From Delphinus delphis (Eukaryota > Chordata > Mammalia > Artiodactyla > Delphinidae), in NCBI RefSeq assembly GCF_949987515.2, contig NC_082694.2, forward strand, positions 65,718,080 through 65,782,079: a DNA stretch of 64,000 nucleotides, read 5' to 3'. The position numbers were made by a program, and so were the translations under genes. Positions 34,707 through 46,708 of the stretch are shown here, piece after piece; the first letter of the stretch is position 1, and each line of letters starts with the position of its first letter. The notes under the pieces were generated by a model. That model worked only from the letters and a program-made list of their open reading frames with translations, was not told where the DNA came from and ran no database searches.

Positions 34707-35712
34707 ATATGACACAGATGAGGGTAGAAGGTGTTTTAAATGTCACTCCAGCACTTGACATCCCTCACACAGTTCAGGATTAACCTGCAGAAGGGATCAT
34801 GCCACAGGTGCTTTAACGAATGGACAAGAATGGTTGGTGACGAGCACGTCATTTGGGGAGCAATTACTGGTGCTTCCTAAGGTGAGAGAGATGCCCCTGT
34901 GGGTCTTGTTTGCAAAAGCAAGTGCTTTATAAATCCCTTCTTTATAGTTCATGCAAGATGCCATAGACGAGATTCCTGCCAGGCTGTAAAGATGGTCAGT
35001 ATTTAGGACAGGCTCGTAAAGATTTCTCCCAGTTTTCCAACCCACTGCCATTATCACTTGCTATGTTGCCCGCAGCACTAAATTTGCCCTTCGCAGAGGT
35101 GGGCGTCCTGCCTCCACCCAGATTCAGCAGCAGCCGTGATGTCTGCTGGGTCTGCTTTTGACATAATAGAGCCCCTTTCACTGAAAGCCAGCCAGCAGCC
35201 CCCATGGAGTCCTGGGAGATAAAGCCCTTTCAGAGTTATTCACTCCAACCCCACACCTGCATATTCAGCAGCTGACCTAGTTTTGAGGGAGCTGGAGGGT
35301 ATCTGGATGTCACCTTATTTACAGAGTGGATAGAAAATGCGCTAAGCTCTGGGCCCTGCCTGCACACAGTATCTGGGGAGATCTAGCCGGCACCTCGGAG
35401 GCAGGCGGAGAAGAGAGGAACAAATTCTCCTCCTCCAAGAGCTAAGGCTTCTTGCTAATGTCACGTTTGGGGAATGAATGATAGGGCTTAGGGGACATGA
35501 CTCTGAAACTCCTTCTAGCCAGAAAATCCAGTTTAGCACCTTTTGACCTATGGATTAGGGGAGGTGTTTCCAGGATAGCCTCGGCGGAAAGTGTATGACG
35601 GGGCTTCTGGCGGGCACCTCCTCCCCCCTCCTTCCTCCATCCTTCTCTAGGCAGGAGCTGGGTTTGGAAGCCTCTTTCCACGAATGACCCTCTGCCATTG
35701 TAGGTCCCGGTA
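34706..35712. other. Intronic sequence, nothing recognised
   Basis: Small minus-strand open frames near 34.8-35.2 kb have no domain that I can name. Confidence 0.4.
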
Positions 35713-35945
35713 AAGGATATGACGGAGCCCACCTGCCTGGGTTTAATCCCAGCATCTGCACTTACTAGGAGTGTGACCTCGGCTGATCTCTTTAGTTCCT
35801 CAAGCCTCAGTTTCACCTTCAGTAAAATAGGGTTCATAATAGCACCTGCTTCAGGTTTGTTCCGAGTATTCAATGAGAGACATCTTTAGGACAGAGCCTG
35901 GCACGCAGTAAATGCTACAAAACAATTAGTTGTGATTGCTGTTCT
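35712..35945 (+). repeat. MIR SINE, nearly full length
   Basis: ctgcctgggtttaatcccag, aagcctcagtttcaccttca, gttcataatagcacctgctt and agcctggcacgcagtaaatg follow the MIR. Confidence 0.9.
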
Positions 35946-35949
35946 GAGT

Positions 35950-38900
35950 GACTATGTCCAGTGTGCGAACTGATCACCTTTTCAAGTCGGTCCTCTTCCC
36001 TGGCTTCTCACAGCCGTCTCCATCTTGATTACTCCACGGTCACCTTTGCCCAAGAAGAACCTAGAAGGAGATTTGGGGAAGCTGCAAACCTTGCCGAACA
36101 TATTCCTTGTGAGGATAGCTGTAGGACTGGCCACTCCGGCCCTTGGAAGCCAAGTCCCAGGACGCCTGGAGAAGACCCTCTGGGGCTAATGTGTCAGAGG
36201 AGGAAAGGGGCCAGCAGTCGAGCAGGGAGCAGGCTCCTTGGCCTGATGGGAGCCTTAGGGTCTCAAGCAGGTTCAGGTTTCTGACCCCACCCCTGAGATC
36301 CCCAGGTCTCCCCCCAGAATCACCCAACACAGCCTCTGTGCCTGCCCCAGACCCCACCTTCACACACATAAAAAAGGGAGTTAGCACAGAGGCCACACAG
36401 ACCTGTTTCCAGCCTTCCAAGCTGGCAGTGACCTTATGTATTACTTTTTTAATAAGTAGTTTTCTGGTTGTGTCGTTTGCACGGCACTGTGCTCAAACCC
36501 ATATCTGAGGTGGGGCTTTTGGGTGGATGAGCCCTCCAGAGCCCCAGGCGACATCAGCACTGATCATGGCCTGTCTCTTTCATCACAGCCGGACAGTAAG
36601 CCGGTGCACCCAGTCACCTGAGGATGCAGTCACAGGTCACATTTCTGCCACAGGGAAGGAAGAAGCTAAATGTAGCTTAGCCGACTGTAAATCGTAAAAT
36701 TGTAAACTTTTCTCCCCATTAGCATTCAGTCCCCAAAAGGAATAATAGTAACCACAGCAATGTTGACAATAATAATGTGTTACATTTGCATTATGTTTTG
36801 CAGAGCAATTTTCGGGTCTTATCTCATTTCTGAGACTTAATCCAGGACGGTAAAATTGTGTGGGGTAAAGATTCATATTGCCCTTGGGGTGGAGGAAGAA
36901 ACCGACCACAGGAGGTTGAAAGGGCACGCTGAGCAGAGCCAGGCTCAGGACCGGCTTTCCTGACTCCTGTTTTCGTTTAGCATCTATGGGACCGTCGACA
37001 GGAATTACAGGATCTTCTCTGATGATGTGCATCCCCTTCTCTGCCCATCTCCACCTTCCCACACATCAGCACTCTTGCTGCTGCATGTCTGTCAGGGCGA
37101 AACTGAGTTGAAATGTACAAGGGGCCCCTTGAAAGAGACGAGAAGTCACAAAAGCTTGATGCCTGTAGCATGAGCACTTCTCCCTTCATTCTTCCCTCCT
37201 TTCCTTTACCCTCTTCCTTTTACCCCATTACTGTCTCTGGGTCACAGTTTGGAAGCCTGCAGACTCACCCCATGGGTGTATTTTGCTTCACCCAAAGGGG
37301 AGGTTTAAGGCGGTGTCACTAGGCAGGTACTGTTTGGCACCTGTAAGGTCTTCTTCGCTCAATTTCTCTTCTCGGTGACCCTGAAGGCATGTTCATTTGT
37401 GACCCCTGCTGCACACCTTGGTTCAGTCGGGCCCCTTGAAAATTGCTTGCCTCCGTAGCTATTCCTTGAGGCTAACGAGATTACTGATGATGCCTTAAGA
37501 TATTTCCTGGCCCTGTACAGGTGAAGAGGGAGACCTCTTCTGTCACTGGGAAATTCAAGTCTCGTTTTTAGTGTTTTGTTTTTTTCCTGCTTCTAGTGAG
37601 TGAGACTCTTGCCAGCCGCTCTGGCCACACTGTTGGGCCATCCCAGGAGGAATGCCCTCCTCTTCCCTTGCAACCCTGCCCTGAGAGATGGCTGCAGTGT
37701 CACCCTGGCAGACCTCAGCCTTTGGAGGTGACCCTGTGCCCAAGACGACTCAGCTGTCCACACCAGAAACAATGAGTTTCAGTTCTGTTGAGCTGGAGGC
37801 CTCCCTTTCTGAGCTAACTTCCGGTCCCCTCTCCCTAGGTCCAGGCCCTCTCCTTGGGCCCTCCCGAGCACAGGTTCCGTCTCTTCATGCCTGGTGTCCT
37901 CCAGCGCCAGCCTCCTGGTTACAGGCACAACCACCCTCCTTGTGCCACCATGCAGTCCACCAAATCCTCTTCCTCCTGGGCCCCGTTCGGTTACTTGGCT
38001 CCCAACCCCACTTGATCTCTTGCTCTCTGGGTTCCAGAGCTGAAAGGGACAGAGGCTTCTCATGTTCCCATGGTCTGTTTACTGCTCCATCTTTGAACAC
38101 AAAGAAGATGCAGAAATCCATGATGCGGGTGGGGCCAGCTCTCTTTTAATCCTCATGCCCACCAGCAACTGGGAGGTGTTCTTCAAGCAAACAAGTGATG
38201 TGAGATGCCCATCTCCATAAAGGAGCCCTGGCTTTGGTCTTTGGTGGTGGAATGTATAGGGCATTGGGTAGGAAGGGAGCAGACGTGTAGCATTGGGGCT
38301 CACTCACTCTGGCACGTGCAGGGGGACCAGACCTTCTTGCCCAGTCACGCTGATTTATACTTTCCTGGCGTCTCCCTCTCATGCTAATTAGCAAGCGAAT
38401 TAATTTCCATATAAGGCCCACATTGCATGAGACTCTTTCTCTTCCCCTATTCCAGAAACAAGAGCTGGGCTTCTGTCCATCCTGTTAATCACATTATATT
38501 TCACAGTTGGAGTTTTCAGGCAATTATAATAATTATCAGAACTTTTCTTCTTCCAGAAAGCTCGAAGCATCCCCCAAAGCTGTATTTGCGTGTGATGTGC
38601 AATTGGAAAATAGGTGGTCAGTGTGTGTATTGGGCAATGACGGGGAGGAGAGGACTAGGTGGTGGTGTCTCTTGTCCGAGACCAAATGAGACTAAAGCCA
38701 GCAGTAGAGTCATTGTGGTATCCAGACTGTCAAGACCCCCCAGTGGCTCAGAGAAGCCACAGCAGACCCAGTATCTAGGCACCTGGCTCTTGAGGGAGTG
38801 GGGGTGAGAAGAAACGTGGGGAAGAAAGACAGAAGGAGGTGGAATAGAAAAGTAAACTTATCCTTGATGAGTTATCTGCTACCTCGTTTGGCCTGAGAAA

Positions 38901-39675
38901 TAGCCCTTTCCTCCTCTATTATATGCCCATTCCATCTATCAAATTCTTTAAAAGTGACTTTCATATAATTAATACTAGCCATTAAACTACAACATTGAAG
39001 GAGCAATTGCCTAATTCTGAGGAAAATTTAAATTTATTACCAGCACCCGAGATAAAATGAATCCTAAAGAGAAGAAGAGAAAACCGTGCAGAAGATAAAT
39101 AGAAAGCCAAGTGGGATATTGACTTGATCCTTCTCCAGTGCAGGGTAATTTGGCTTCTAAAGTGAGTTAGATCATAATAAATTAAATTTAGATTTCTGCA
39201 CATCAGTTAAATAACTCCCCAGACAGAATTCCAGTGAGAGGAAGAGGTGATAATACATGGCGGAAAGATTGAAATGGAGATCTTATCTAAGCATCCATAA
39301 TTGACGTGCTGTCCCTGGACGAGGGAGAAGGAGTTTGCGGCTCTTTCCTTTGTCATGAGCCCAGATGGGTGAGTGAAGGGCTGGCTTGCCCCTCCTTCTT
39401 TGTTTGAGTTGGTCCTGCAGACTGTGGGGAGTGTGTTACCGGCAGTCACTCCTCTCCCAGACCATTCCTACCAGGTAGGACTTACATAGCTGTACTGGTG
39501 TGATGAGGGATTCTGCTGTCCTCTCTTGACTGGCCCTTGGAAAAACAAGGTCACTTCCCAGATGGATGCACATCAGGACAGTACAGAGGTGGGCAGATCC
39601 TCCTGCGTTTTTGTGACTGCCTAGCAGGGTGAACAAAGTGGCCCCGTGGATGAGTGAAACATCTGGTGATGGGGA
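35950..39675. other. Intronic sequence with possible conserved AT-rich blocks
   Basis: 36770-36960 may be a weak reverse MIR. 38370-38620 carries ctaattagcaagcgaattaa and acattatatttcacag, and 38930-39200 is AT-rich and non-repetitive. These are candidate enhancer-like elements by appearance only. Elsewhere nothing was recognised. Confidence 0.3.
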
Positions 39676-39880
39676 AAGAACACTGGTTTTGAGGTCAGAA
39701 GTCCTGGGTTAGAGTCTCAGTCGTCTCCAGCAAGCTCTTATGCTTTCTTAAGCCTCAGTTTTCCAATCTGCAAAATGGGAACCACCTAACTGGCCTGCCA
39801 CCTGCATGGGGTCAACACAAATGAGATATTCCAGTGAAAATGCTTTGAAGACTGTAAACGTTTCTGTTTGTCTTTCAATC
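39676..39880 (+). repeat. MIR SINE
   Basis: ttttgaggtcagaagtcctg, ggttagagtctcagtcg, aagcctcagttttccaatct and gcaaaatgggaaccacctaa follow the MIR. Confidence 0.88.
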
Positions 39881-40452
39881 GTTATTATACTTTTTTGTTT
39901 CTAAAAATTCTGTTTGGTTCTTTTACAAAGAACTTTTGTTCTTTCCTAATTTTTTATTCCACATTTCAACCTACACATGCTTTATATTGTATCTGTAATT
40001 TCTGTGTCTGGATTACTTGGTGGATCAGAGTACGTTGTTTATAGTTTCCACTCCCTCTCCCTTATAGTGGACTTGTTCCCTCTGTGTCTGGTCATTTTTT
40101 ATTGTGATTCCGTCTTTTGGTGAGCTACATGGGAATCCTGGGAGCCTACCTTAGAGATGCTTTCCTCCAGATAGTATTTATATTTGTCTCTGCTGGGAGC
40201 CAGGTTACAGCTGATCTGGGACCATTTAGTCCCACTCCTCGACCTTAATTATGGAAGACTCAGGTTCAGTTACCCCACCTTTTAGGAGCCTGGCTTTACT
40301 TTCTCAATGACCTTTGCCCTCGGGGCAGCCTCGCATCTTTACTTACCATTCAACTATCCCAGCTCTGGCTTTAGGCCCTGTATTTTCCCTGGCCTCACCT
40401 CTCCTCTTGTGGTGAAGATTTTCGTTCTAGAAAGCCCAGTAATGCATTAAAA
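39880..40452. other. Intronic sequence, possible old L1-like T-rich piece
   Basis: 39880-40130 is T-rich (ttgtttctaaaaattctgtt, cacatttcaacctacacatg) and may be a decayed antisense L1 or MER fragment. I cannot name it. Confidence 0.3.
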
Positions 40453-40463
40453 ACCACATTTGT

Positions 40464-40627
40464 GCCACTTCCCTGGCGGTCCAGTGGTTAAGACTCTGTG
40501 CTTCCAATGCAGGGGGCACAGGTTTGATCCCTGGTCCGGGAATTAAGATCCCGCATGCCGTGGGGCGTGGCCCAAAAATAGAAATAATAAAATAAAACAA
40601 AACAAAATATACCTTCAAAAAAAACCC
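40464..40627 (+). mobile_element. CHR-type SINE, short older form, copy F (plus)
   Basis: cacttccctggcggtccagt, ggttaagactctgtgcttcc, aatgcagggggcacaggttt and attaagatcccgcatgccgt, then an A-rich tail. Flanks accacatttgt at 40453-40463 and 40628-40638 are a perfect 11-base duplication. The body differs from copies A-E, so it is a different CHR subfamily. Confidence 0.92.
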
Positions 40628-40837
40628 ACCACATTTGTTGTTATTTATGCAGAATCTAGCTGTAGTTCAGCATGAAGGTCCTGGCGAATATCTGGTCTGC
40701 CGTGGTGCTATAAGCAGACGGCTCCAGTGGGTAGAAGGCAGGGGCACTCGGGGTGGTGCTGGGAAGCCACAGGCTGCGGTCCTGGAAGCAGCCTGGATGC
40801 GTGGAGATGTGAACGCCAGGCTGCACAGCTAGCATAG

Positions 40838-40985
40838 AAACTGGGTCTACAGGCCTTGAGGCACAATTCTCAGTTGTGTGATCTTGGGCAAATAATTAAT
40901 CCTGCCCGTGCCTCAGTTTCCTCACTTGGAGATTGGGGATACAATTTTCTGTTGTATATTGGGATTGTAAGGGTTAGACATCATT
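40838..40985 (+). repeat. MIR SINE
   Basis: gtgtgatcttgggcaaataa, cgtgcctcagtttcctcact and ggagattggggatacaattt follow the MIR. Confidence 0.85.
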
Positions 40986-41937
40986 TGGGTTACCCCTCCC
41001 TCACTACTGCCCTCTGAGGTTCTGACAGGGGAGCTGGGATGGGTAGTTTTGTGTGCCCAGTAGGTGGTGGACCTTATCAAAGGCACAACAAAGCAGCTTC
41101 TGTCTAGGAAGCCTGCATATAAAAGTTAGATTGTATTATGAGCAATGTCTCCCTTCTCGTTCTGCACATACGGAAGGGTTTCCAGGGTGTTTGAATTCCT
41201 TGATGAACCCCACCCAACTTCACTTACTCCTGTTCTCTTGATCCTTTGGTAGATCTTTTGCACTTCTCTGTGTCATGTTTTCTGAGTTGCAAGTCTTATA
41301 TAATGGGGGGTTGGAAGACCCGGGGAACACATAGTTGCCATTAAATATCTAAAGGGTATGAAAAAGAAAGGTCAGATTTGCATTAAATATCCCTGGGGAT
41401 AAAACCAGGCCCCAAAGGGAGATACTACCAGGAGACAAATTCTGGTTCAAAATTAGAAGAAAACTTCTAGAAGTTACAGTCCTTTGAAGCTTGGAGTGGG
41501 CTTCTTGGAACCGTTCTGTCCCTGACTTGTGGGATGTCCACCGGTGGAATGTTACACTAGAGTTTAAAACATTGGGTGGATAGATGAATTATATCGTCTT
41601 TAAAGTATCAGTTATATCCTTTTTTTCCATTATGACCTTCTGTGTGTGTTAGTCTCTCACATTCCCATCTTCCTGCAGGAATCTGCCTGCAGAGTTCCCC
41701 CTTTCTTGCCCTAGACTGGCAGGATGAAGCCCACTGCTGAGAGGAGAATGACTGCCCACAATGGGGAGTGAAGGGCGGGCGGGAGGATGGTGAGAGGGGG
41801 TACAGACATCCTTGCGTGGAGGAAGATCTCTAAGCAAAGAAAGAACTGGACCTCAAAAAATGGTGGGAAACACATAGATAATCTTCGAAGGTAACCCAAG
41901 AAAATGGCAGTGAGGATGTACTAAGGTTGAGTCCCCT

Positions 41938-42125
41938 AATGGTTGAGCGCATGGGAGCTGGAGCTAGGCTGCCTGGGCTCAAATCCTGGCTCTGACACTA
42001 CCTGTGTGACATTGGGCAAGTTACTCAATCTCTCTGTGCCTCGGTTTCCCCAGTTATAAGATGGGAATGGTACTACTGATATCTATTATAGTGAGGATTA
42101 AATGTAAATATTTAGGACAGATGAT
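41938..42125 (+). repeat. MIR SINE, well preserved
   Basis: gggctcaaatcctggctctg, tgtgacattgggcaagttac, tctgtgcctcggtttcccca and gtgaggattaaatgtaaata follow the MIR closely. Confidence 0.92.
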
Positions 42126-43960
42126 AAGAGCCCCCCAAGGTGTTAACTGTTTATTATAGGGTGAGTCTGAGACATTCTCTTAAGGATCAGGTGCAGTTCA
42201 GAGTAAGATGGAAGCCTTAGCAAGGGCGAGAGATTTTCTCATTTGAAAGTGAAAAAGAAGAGACTTAGATCAATAAGAGAAAACTAGTAATACCAAGCTG
42301 GGGAAAGAAGGGAGGGAGACAAAAGCATTAGTGGAAAATAAAGGCATCTTCAAAACCTAACAGAAGGGAAGGCTACACCCATGTTTCTTGAGCCAAATAA
42401 TCAGCTTGAAACCAGAGTGAGAGAAAGCAGGCCAGGGGAGGATGGAGGAAAGGGGATTCATGATTTCTCGTGGAAGTGTGGTGAGAGGAAAGAAGTGAAG
42501 TGACTTAACAGAGGTGCTTTCGAGCTTTCATTTTTAGTGCCAAATTATTTAAGCACTGGTCTTGGCCAGGGGGTTGGCTGACTTAATCAGATAGTTTCTA
42601 CTTAAAAGATGGTCTGCGTTTTTGTTTGTGGCCTCATACTCCTCTTTTGAAACACACACTCGAGATTGAATAAATTCCGGTCAGAAAGTCAAGTGGTAGC
42701 AGCTTGGGGGGCCACGTGGCAGTGGGCGCAGCTCTGGGGTGGGCCCTTGGGGGGGCTCCTTGGCGTGTGTTCTTGTTTTGGAAAAGCATTTCACCTCCTG
42801 TGCTAGGAAGGCTTGCGAAGGTGAAAGCGCCTGTTCAGAAACTCTCTCGATGTTCACATGAGCCAGGAAGCGAGGAATCCGATGCATGGGTACAGCGTAC
42901 ATGCCCTGGGCCCTTAGAGGCCGGATGTGGGGACTTGCGAATTGAAGAGCTTGGAAAACAGCTCCAAATCAGGACTGGAAGTATCTGGCAAAGTTGCTGC
43001 CCCTTTAGAAATTCTGGGAGGACCGCGGTCAACTCTCTTCTGGGGGCAAGCAGGGCAGGAGTGTCTGGCCCTTCCTGCGGGCATGTCCCCCACTCCACTC
43101 CTCCAGGGGGGTCTTTCTCTGCCCATTCATCCTCGGCAGAGAGGACGCCCCTTGTTCTGTCCATGATAAACAGAACAGACCATGGCGCTGGGAGGCCCTA
43201 GGGAGATTCAGTCGGGGGTCCCTTCACTTACTAGCCATCGTGCATGGGCAAGCCACCTTACCTCTCTAAGTCGACCCCTCCCTGTCCAAATGGGGGTTGT
43301 GTGAGGATTCTGTGACAATACCTGCAATACCTGCTTCATAAAATAGAGGTTGCTATTCAAATGGTAGTGTTGTCTTAAACACAGTCTCACCATTATCTAA
43401 TACCTCCAGACATCATTATAGAAACACCAAGCTCCCAGTACAGGGAGATCCCCCCAGTGGATCCAGTGCAGCAAAGTGGGAACCAGCTCCGCACCCGTGA
43501 CCGCCTGAGGGCGTGGTCCCCTCCAAGGATGCCCTTGACAGACTGCTCAGACAGTTTCTCTTGCCGGCCTGGCTGCTGCTCTGGCTCTAGGCTTTCTGGA
43601 AGCCAGCTGAGTGCTCACGGCACCATCTCCAAAGATGCCAGGGATGCTTAGCTGCCCTTAGGGTGGCGATTACCAGGCTGAGCAAACCACCCAAACTTGT
43701 AGCCCCTTGGCCCTGAGCCTGGTCTGGTATTAATAGAAAGTAGGGATTGGGATGAGACTTAGAGGTTGGTCGAGAGCCCTCACTCCAGCCCCTGTGCCTC
43801 CCCACGGTGCCTGTCCCACCACCTGCTTCTCCAGCTGATGGATGGAACTGTACACCTGGGCCCCATCAGGCTTCCCTTCCCACCGGGTTAAAGTGCTGAG
43901 GTTGCCTCCCAAATGGTCTCCTCGAGGAGCTTTCTCCCCTCCACTCCATCCTGCACATGC
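42125..43960. other. Intronic sequence with one weak MIR
   Basis: 43205-43375 is a degraded MIR. 42700-43200 is GC-rich with open frames on both strands and no domain. Nothing else named. Confidence 0.4.
43205..43375 (+). repeat. MIR SINE, degraded
   Basis: catgggcaagccaccttacc, tctctaagtcg, gtccaaatgggggttgtgtg and aggattctgtgac keep the MIR order. Confidence 0.55.
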
Positions 43961-44385
43961 AGCCAGAGATACTCTCCCCTGACCTGCTTCATAGGGGACC
44001 AGCCACATTCTGGAATTTTCTTTCACTCTTGCTCTCTTTGCAGTCCACACTCTGACCTCCCCATTCTGACCTAGCCATTCCCTGAAAAGATGCTCCTCCC
44101 CTGAGCCATTCTGCCTTTTATCTGGATTTTCACTGCACACGTACTTCCCTTCCCCATATCCCCTTAAAGCAAAATCCCTGCTCATCCTTCAAGTCCTAAC
44201 TCATTTGCTGCTGCTTCTGGGAAGCCATTCCCATGTCCCTCGCTCCTGTTACAGGTGTCTTCATGCAGGTGTCTCTACAATGTTGCGCCCGCTGGAGGGC
44301 AGGGGCCTTCCATCTCCGCATCTCCCCTCCCCAGCACACAGCACTGTAGGGGCTCACAACTTATTTTGAGATTTGCAGTGAATTC
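43960..44385 (+). repeat. L2 LINE 3' region
   Basis: catccttcaagtcctaactc, tgcttctgggaagccattcc, gctggagggcaggggccttc and ccagcacacagcactgtagg give the L2 3' order. Confidence 0.75.
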
Positions 44386-44389
44386 AGTG

Positions 44390-45290
44390 GGGCATGAGCC
44401 AGTTGGAGATGGTTCAGGGCGCTGTGGCCCTTCCCGCAAGAATGGGATGTCAGGGTGGCCCTGAGGTCATGTTCCAAGCACAGGTGACATCTTTCAGGCT
44501 GTGACATGACACAGCCCAGGCTGGGGGTTTCATACCACCCCCACACAAATACCCCCATGTAGCAGCAGTATCACAGGACATTAATAAAATCAATTATTGG
44601 ATAAAAATCACTGGTTTCCAGTGCTTCATTTTGTGCTATTAGCAGGAGAATGCTGTTTCAAAAGGAGATAACAGAGAGAGAGAGAGAGAGAGAGCGAAAG
44701 GGAAAGATCAATTATCAGATAAGATGCAGTGGTGCCTGAGATGAATGTGTATGTGGGTGAGCGGCCCCCCTTACCTGCCAAATGTGGGCCGAGCGCTTGC
44801 ACTGCTGTCAGCAGCACCTGCCCTGGGCCTTCCTGTTTAGATGCCCTGAGTGCAGAAGAGCATCCTGGTCAATGATGGGATGGGCGGTACCCGGGCAGCT
44901 TCAGATACCTGCACAGCGAGGAGGGTCAGTAACACATGAATGAACATCTCACCCTCGATGCCAGCCCCAGGGCTCCAGCCCTCGTGGTCCAGGTCGGAGC
45001 CTAGTCAATAGGTTCTTCCTGGCACAGGACTCTTTTGGCTTTGACGCACCTGAAAGGTCTGAGCTTTGTTGATACAGACCAGCTCTCCCCTAGCGGGGTC
45101 AGCACTAGTACCCACTGGGCAGTGGCTATCAAGGGAAGCATCCACTGTGCTGAGGCCCTGAAGCCCATACCTCCTGCTGGCTGTGTGGAGTCTCTGTTGG
45201 CTGCAGAGCTGGGGTGGGCAGAGCAGAGGCGGCAGCCTGGGCTCTGGGCAGGAGCCGTCGCCTCCCTGTGTGAATCCCCTCACCTCCTCT
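44390..45290. other. Intronic sequence with one (AG)n run
   Basis: No exon or dispersed repeat recognised other than the simple repeat. Confidence 0.4.
44672..44693. repeat. (AG)n microsatellite
   Basis: About 11 AG units. Confidence 0.97.
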
Positions 45291-45490
45291 GCACCAGAGG
45301 GTCCAGGAGACAGAGCTCTGCTTTGGGCTCTGCCACCAGCCACCTGGGCGACCTCAGACAAGCCAGTAACCTTTCTGAAGGCTTGTCTTCCCTACTCTGC
45401 AGAGGGTCTTGGGGAGGGTGAAACGGTATCGTGAATGCAGAAGCCGCCTTATACATTCTAAAGCACTGTCTTCGCTTGTGGTGAGGGTTA
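45290..45490 (+). repeat. MIR SINE, degraded
   Basis: ggcgacctcagacaagccag, taacctttctgaaggcttgt and gaatgcagaagccgcctt suggest a MIR. Confidence 0.5.
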
Positions 45491-45744
45491 TTACTTGGTC
45501 CCCCGTGGATGCTCCTTAAAAATAAGCCCAGATTCCTGGTTTGGAGGAAGAAAGGGACACACAGGCATCCATCTGGTGGGCAGCACACCATTATAGATGG
45601 ATTGCTTACTTCTCATCGCCGCCTTCCTTTGGCAGAGGAAGGAATGACAGTCACTGTGTACCACCTGCTATGCGCCAGCCACTGTGCCAGCACTTCTCAC
45701 CAAGTGTCTCAAATTACCCTGGAGAAGTGGCCCCTGGGGTTAGT

Positions 45745-45985
45745 ATTCTAGAATCCAGGTCCCAGCCCTGCAGCATCCTAGCTGTGAGATCTGGAGCCAG
45801 CTACCTGGGCTATAGAGCCTGCTTCCTTGTCCATGCAGTGGGAATACGAACGACATCCATCTCCTAAAACTGCTCTGAGAACTACACGAGATAATGAGAG
45901 TACATAGGTCCTAGCACAGTGCCTGGTATGTGAGCACAGCACTCGTTAAATGGTAGCTGTCATTGTCATCGTCATTCTGTTGTTA
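45745..45985 (+). repeat. MIR SINE
   Basis: gcatcctagctgtgagatct, tccttgtccatgcagtggga, ctgctctgagaactacacga and cctagcacagtgcctggtat follow the MIR. It ends about 160 bases before the GALNT14 exon. Confidence 0.85.
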
Positions 45986-46112
45986 TTATTATTGCTCATG
46001 GTTTTATTAACGTCCTACCTCTGCCCCTATCTTTGAGCTAAACCTCGCCAGCACAAGCCTGGTCTTGGCGGCTGGGCACTGACAGCCAGAGGGGGGCTGA
46101 GAGGACCGGGAG

Positions 46113-46146
46113 CCGTCCTCACAGACTTCCTGTTCATGTCACACAG
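46113..46146 (+). other. Splice acceptor of the GALNT14 exon
   Basis: Pyrimidine-leaning sequence ends in cacacag directly before the open frame. The tract is interrupted by several purines, so it is only moderate, but it is the only AG that gives the GALNT14 frame from its first base (phase 0). Confidence 0.75.
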
Positions 46147-46316
46147 ATTCCGGATGCTGACTGGGATGACCTATGGGACCAGTTTGATGAGCGGCGGTAT
46201 CTGAATGCCAAGAAGTGGCGCGTCGGTGATGACCCCTATAAGCTGTATGCTTTCAACCAGCGGGAGAGCGAGCGGATTGCCAGCAGCCGGGTGGTCCCAG
46301 ACACTCGCCTTTTCAG
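46147..46316 (+). CDS. GALNT14: GALNT14 internal exon (stem and start of catalytic domain)
   Basis: This exon encodes part of polypeptide N-acetylgalactosaminyltransferase 14, a type II Golgi enzyme that transfers GalNAc from UDP-GalNAc to Ser/Thr and so starts mucin-type O-glycosylation. The frame opens at the first base after the acceptor AG (46145-46146) and gives 56 codons plus two bases, with no stop. It reads [20 protein letters not shown], then [17 protein letters not shown], then RESERI and PDTR. The acidic [14 protein letters not shown] stretch and the [16 protein letters not shown] block identify GALNT14 rather than GALNT2 or GALNT16, as I remember those proteins. The transmembrane segment and first exon should lie upstream of the window, and the catalytic exons downstream. 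The exon ends PDTRLFR, whereas the family usually has DTRH followed two residues later by Cys. The donor is CAG|GTACTT. Gene identity is strong; exon number (second) is from memory. Confidence 0.93.
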
Positions 46317-46322
46317 GTACTT
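46314..46322 (+). other. Splice donor of the GALNT14 exon (weak)
   Basis: CAG|GTACTT fits the consensus at -3 to +3 but has C at +4 and T at +5, where A and G are usual. No better GT lies close by that would keep the PDTR motif coding. The donor leaves two bases of a split codon. Confidence 0.7.
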
Positions 46323-46708
46323 TTCCCGACCCCTCCCCACAGTCATGTCAGGTCCACAGCAGGCCAGCTTTGTGCAGCGCCCAGTGCCAGGAATCGGGCC
46401 AGGGAAACCGTTTGTTGCCAGGTAGACACGAGGGGCTCTGTGATGTTGCAGTTTGCCCCGTCTGTGCTTCTTGCTGCCGTGAGCCATCCCAAAGCACCCC
46501 GTGGAGAGGGAGGAGGCCTCCACCTGCACCCTGCCGCCCTCACCCGGGGCTCACCCTAGGCATACCCGCCAGGAAGTCATGGAACACTCAACACCCTACA
46601 GCCAGAACCTTTCTCCCCTGGCAGATTCCCATGGCCGGGCCTGGCTTTCACACTGGGGGAGGGCAGGCCTCTGGGCAGTCAGGCTGGTGGTCTCTTCTGT
46701 CGCTGGGA

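Larger units (their letters stand above)
1..46146 (+). other. GALNT14: GALNT14 intron upstream of the exon (partial)
   Basis: Everything before the exon is intron by position. I found no other exon, and no sequence for the cytoplasmic/transmembrane first exon. The 5' end of the gene is outside the window unless an alternative first exon is hidden here. One CpG-rich patch near 10 kb is the only promoter-like base composition I noticed. Confidence 0.75.
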
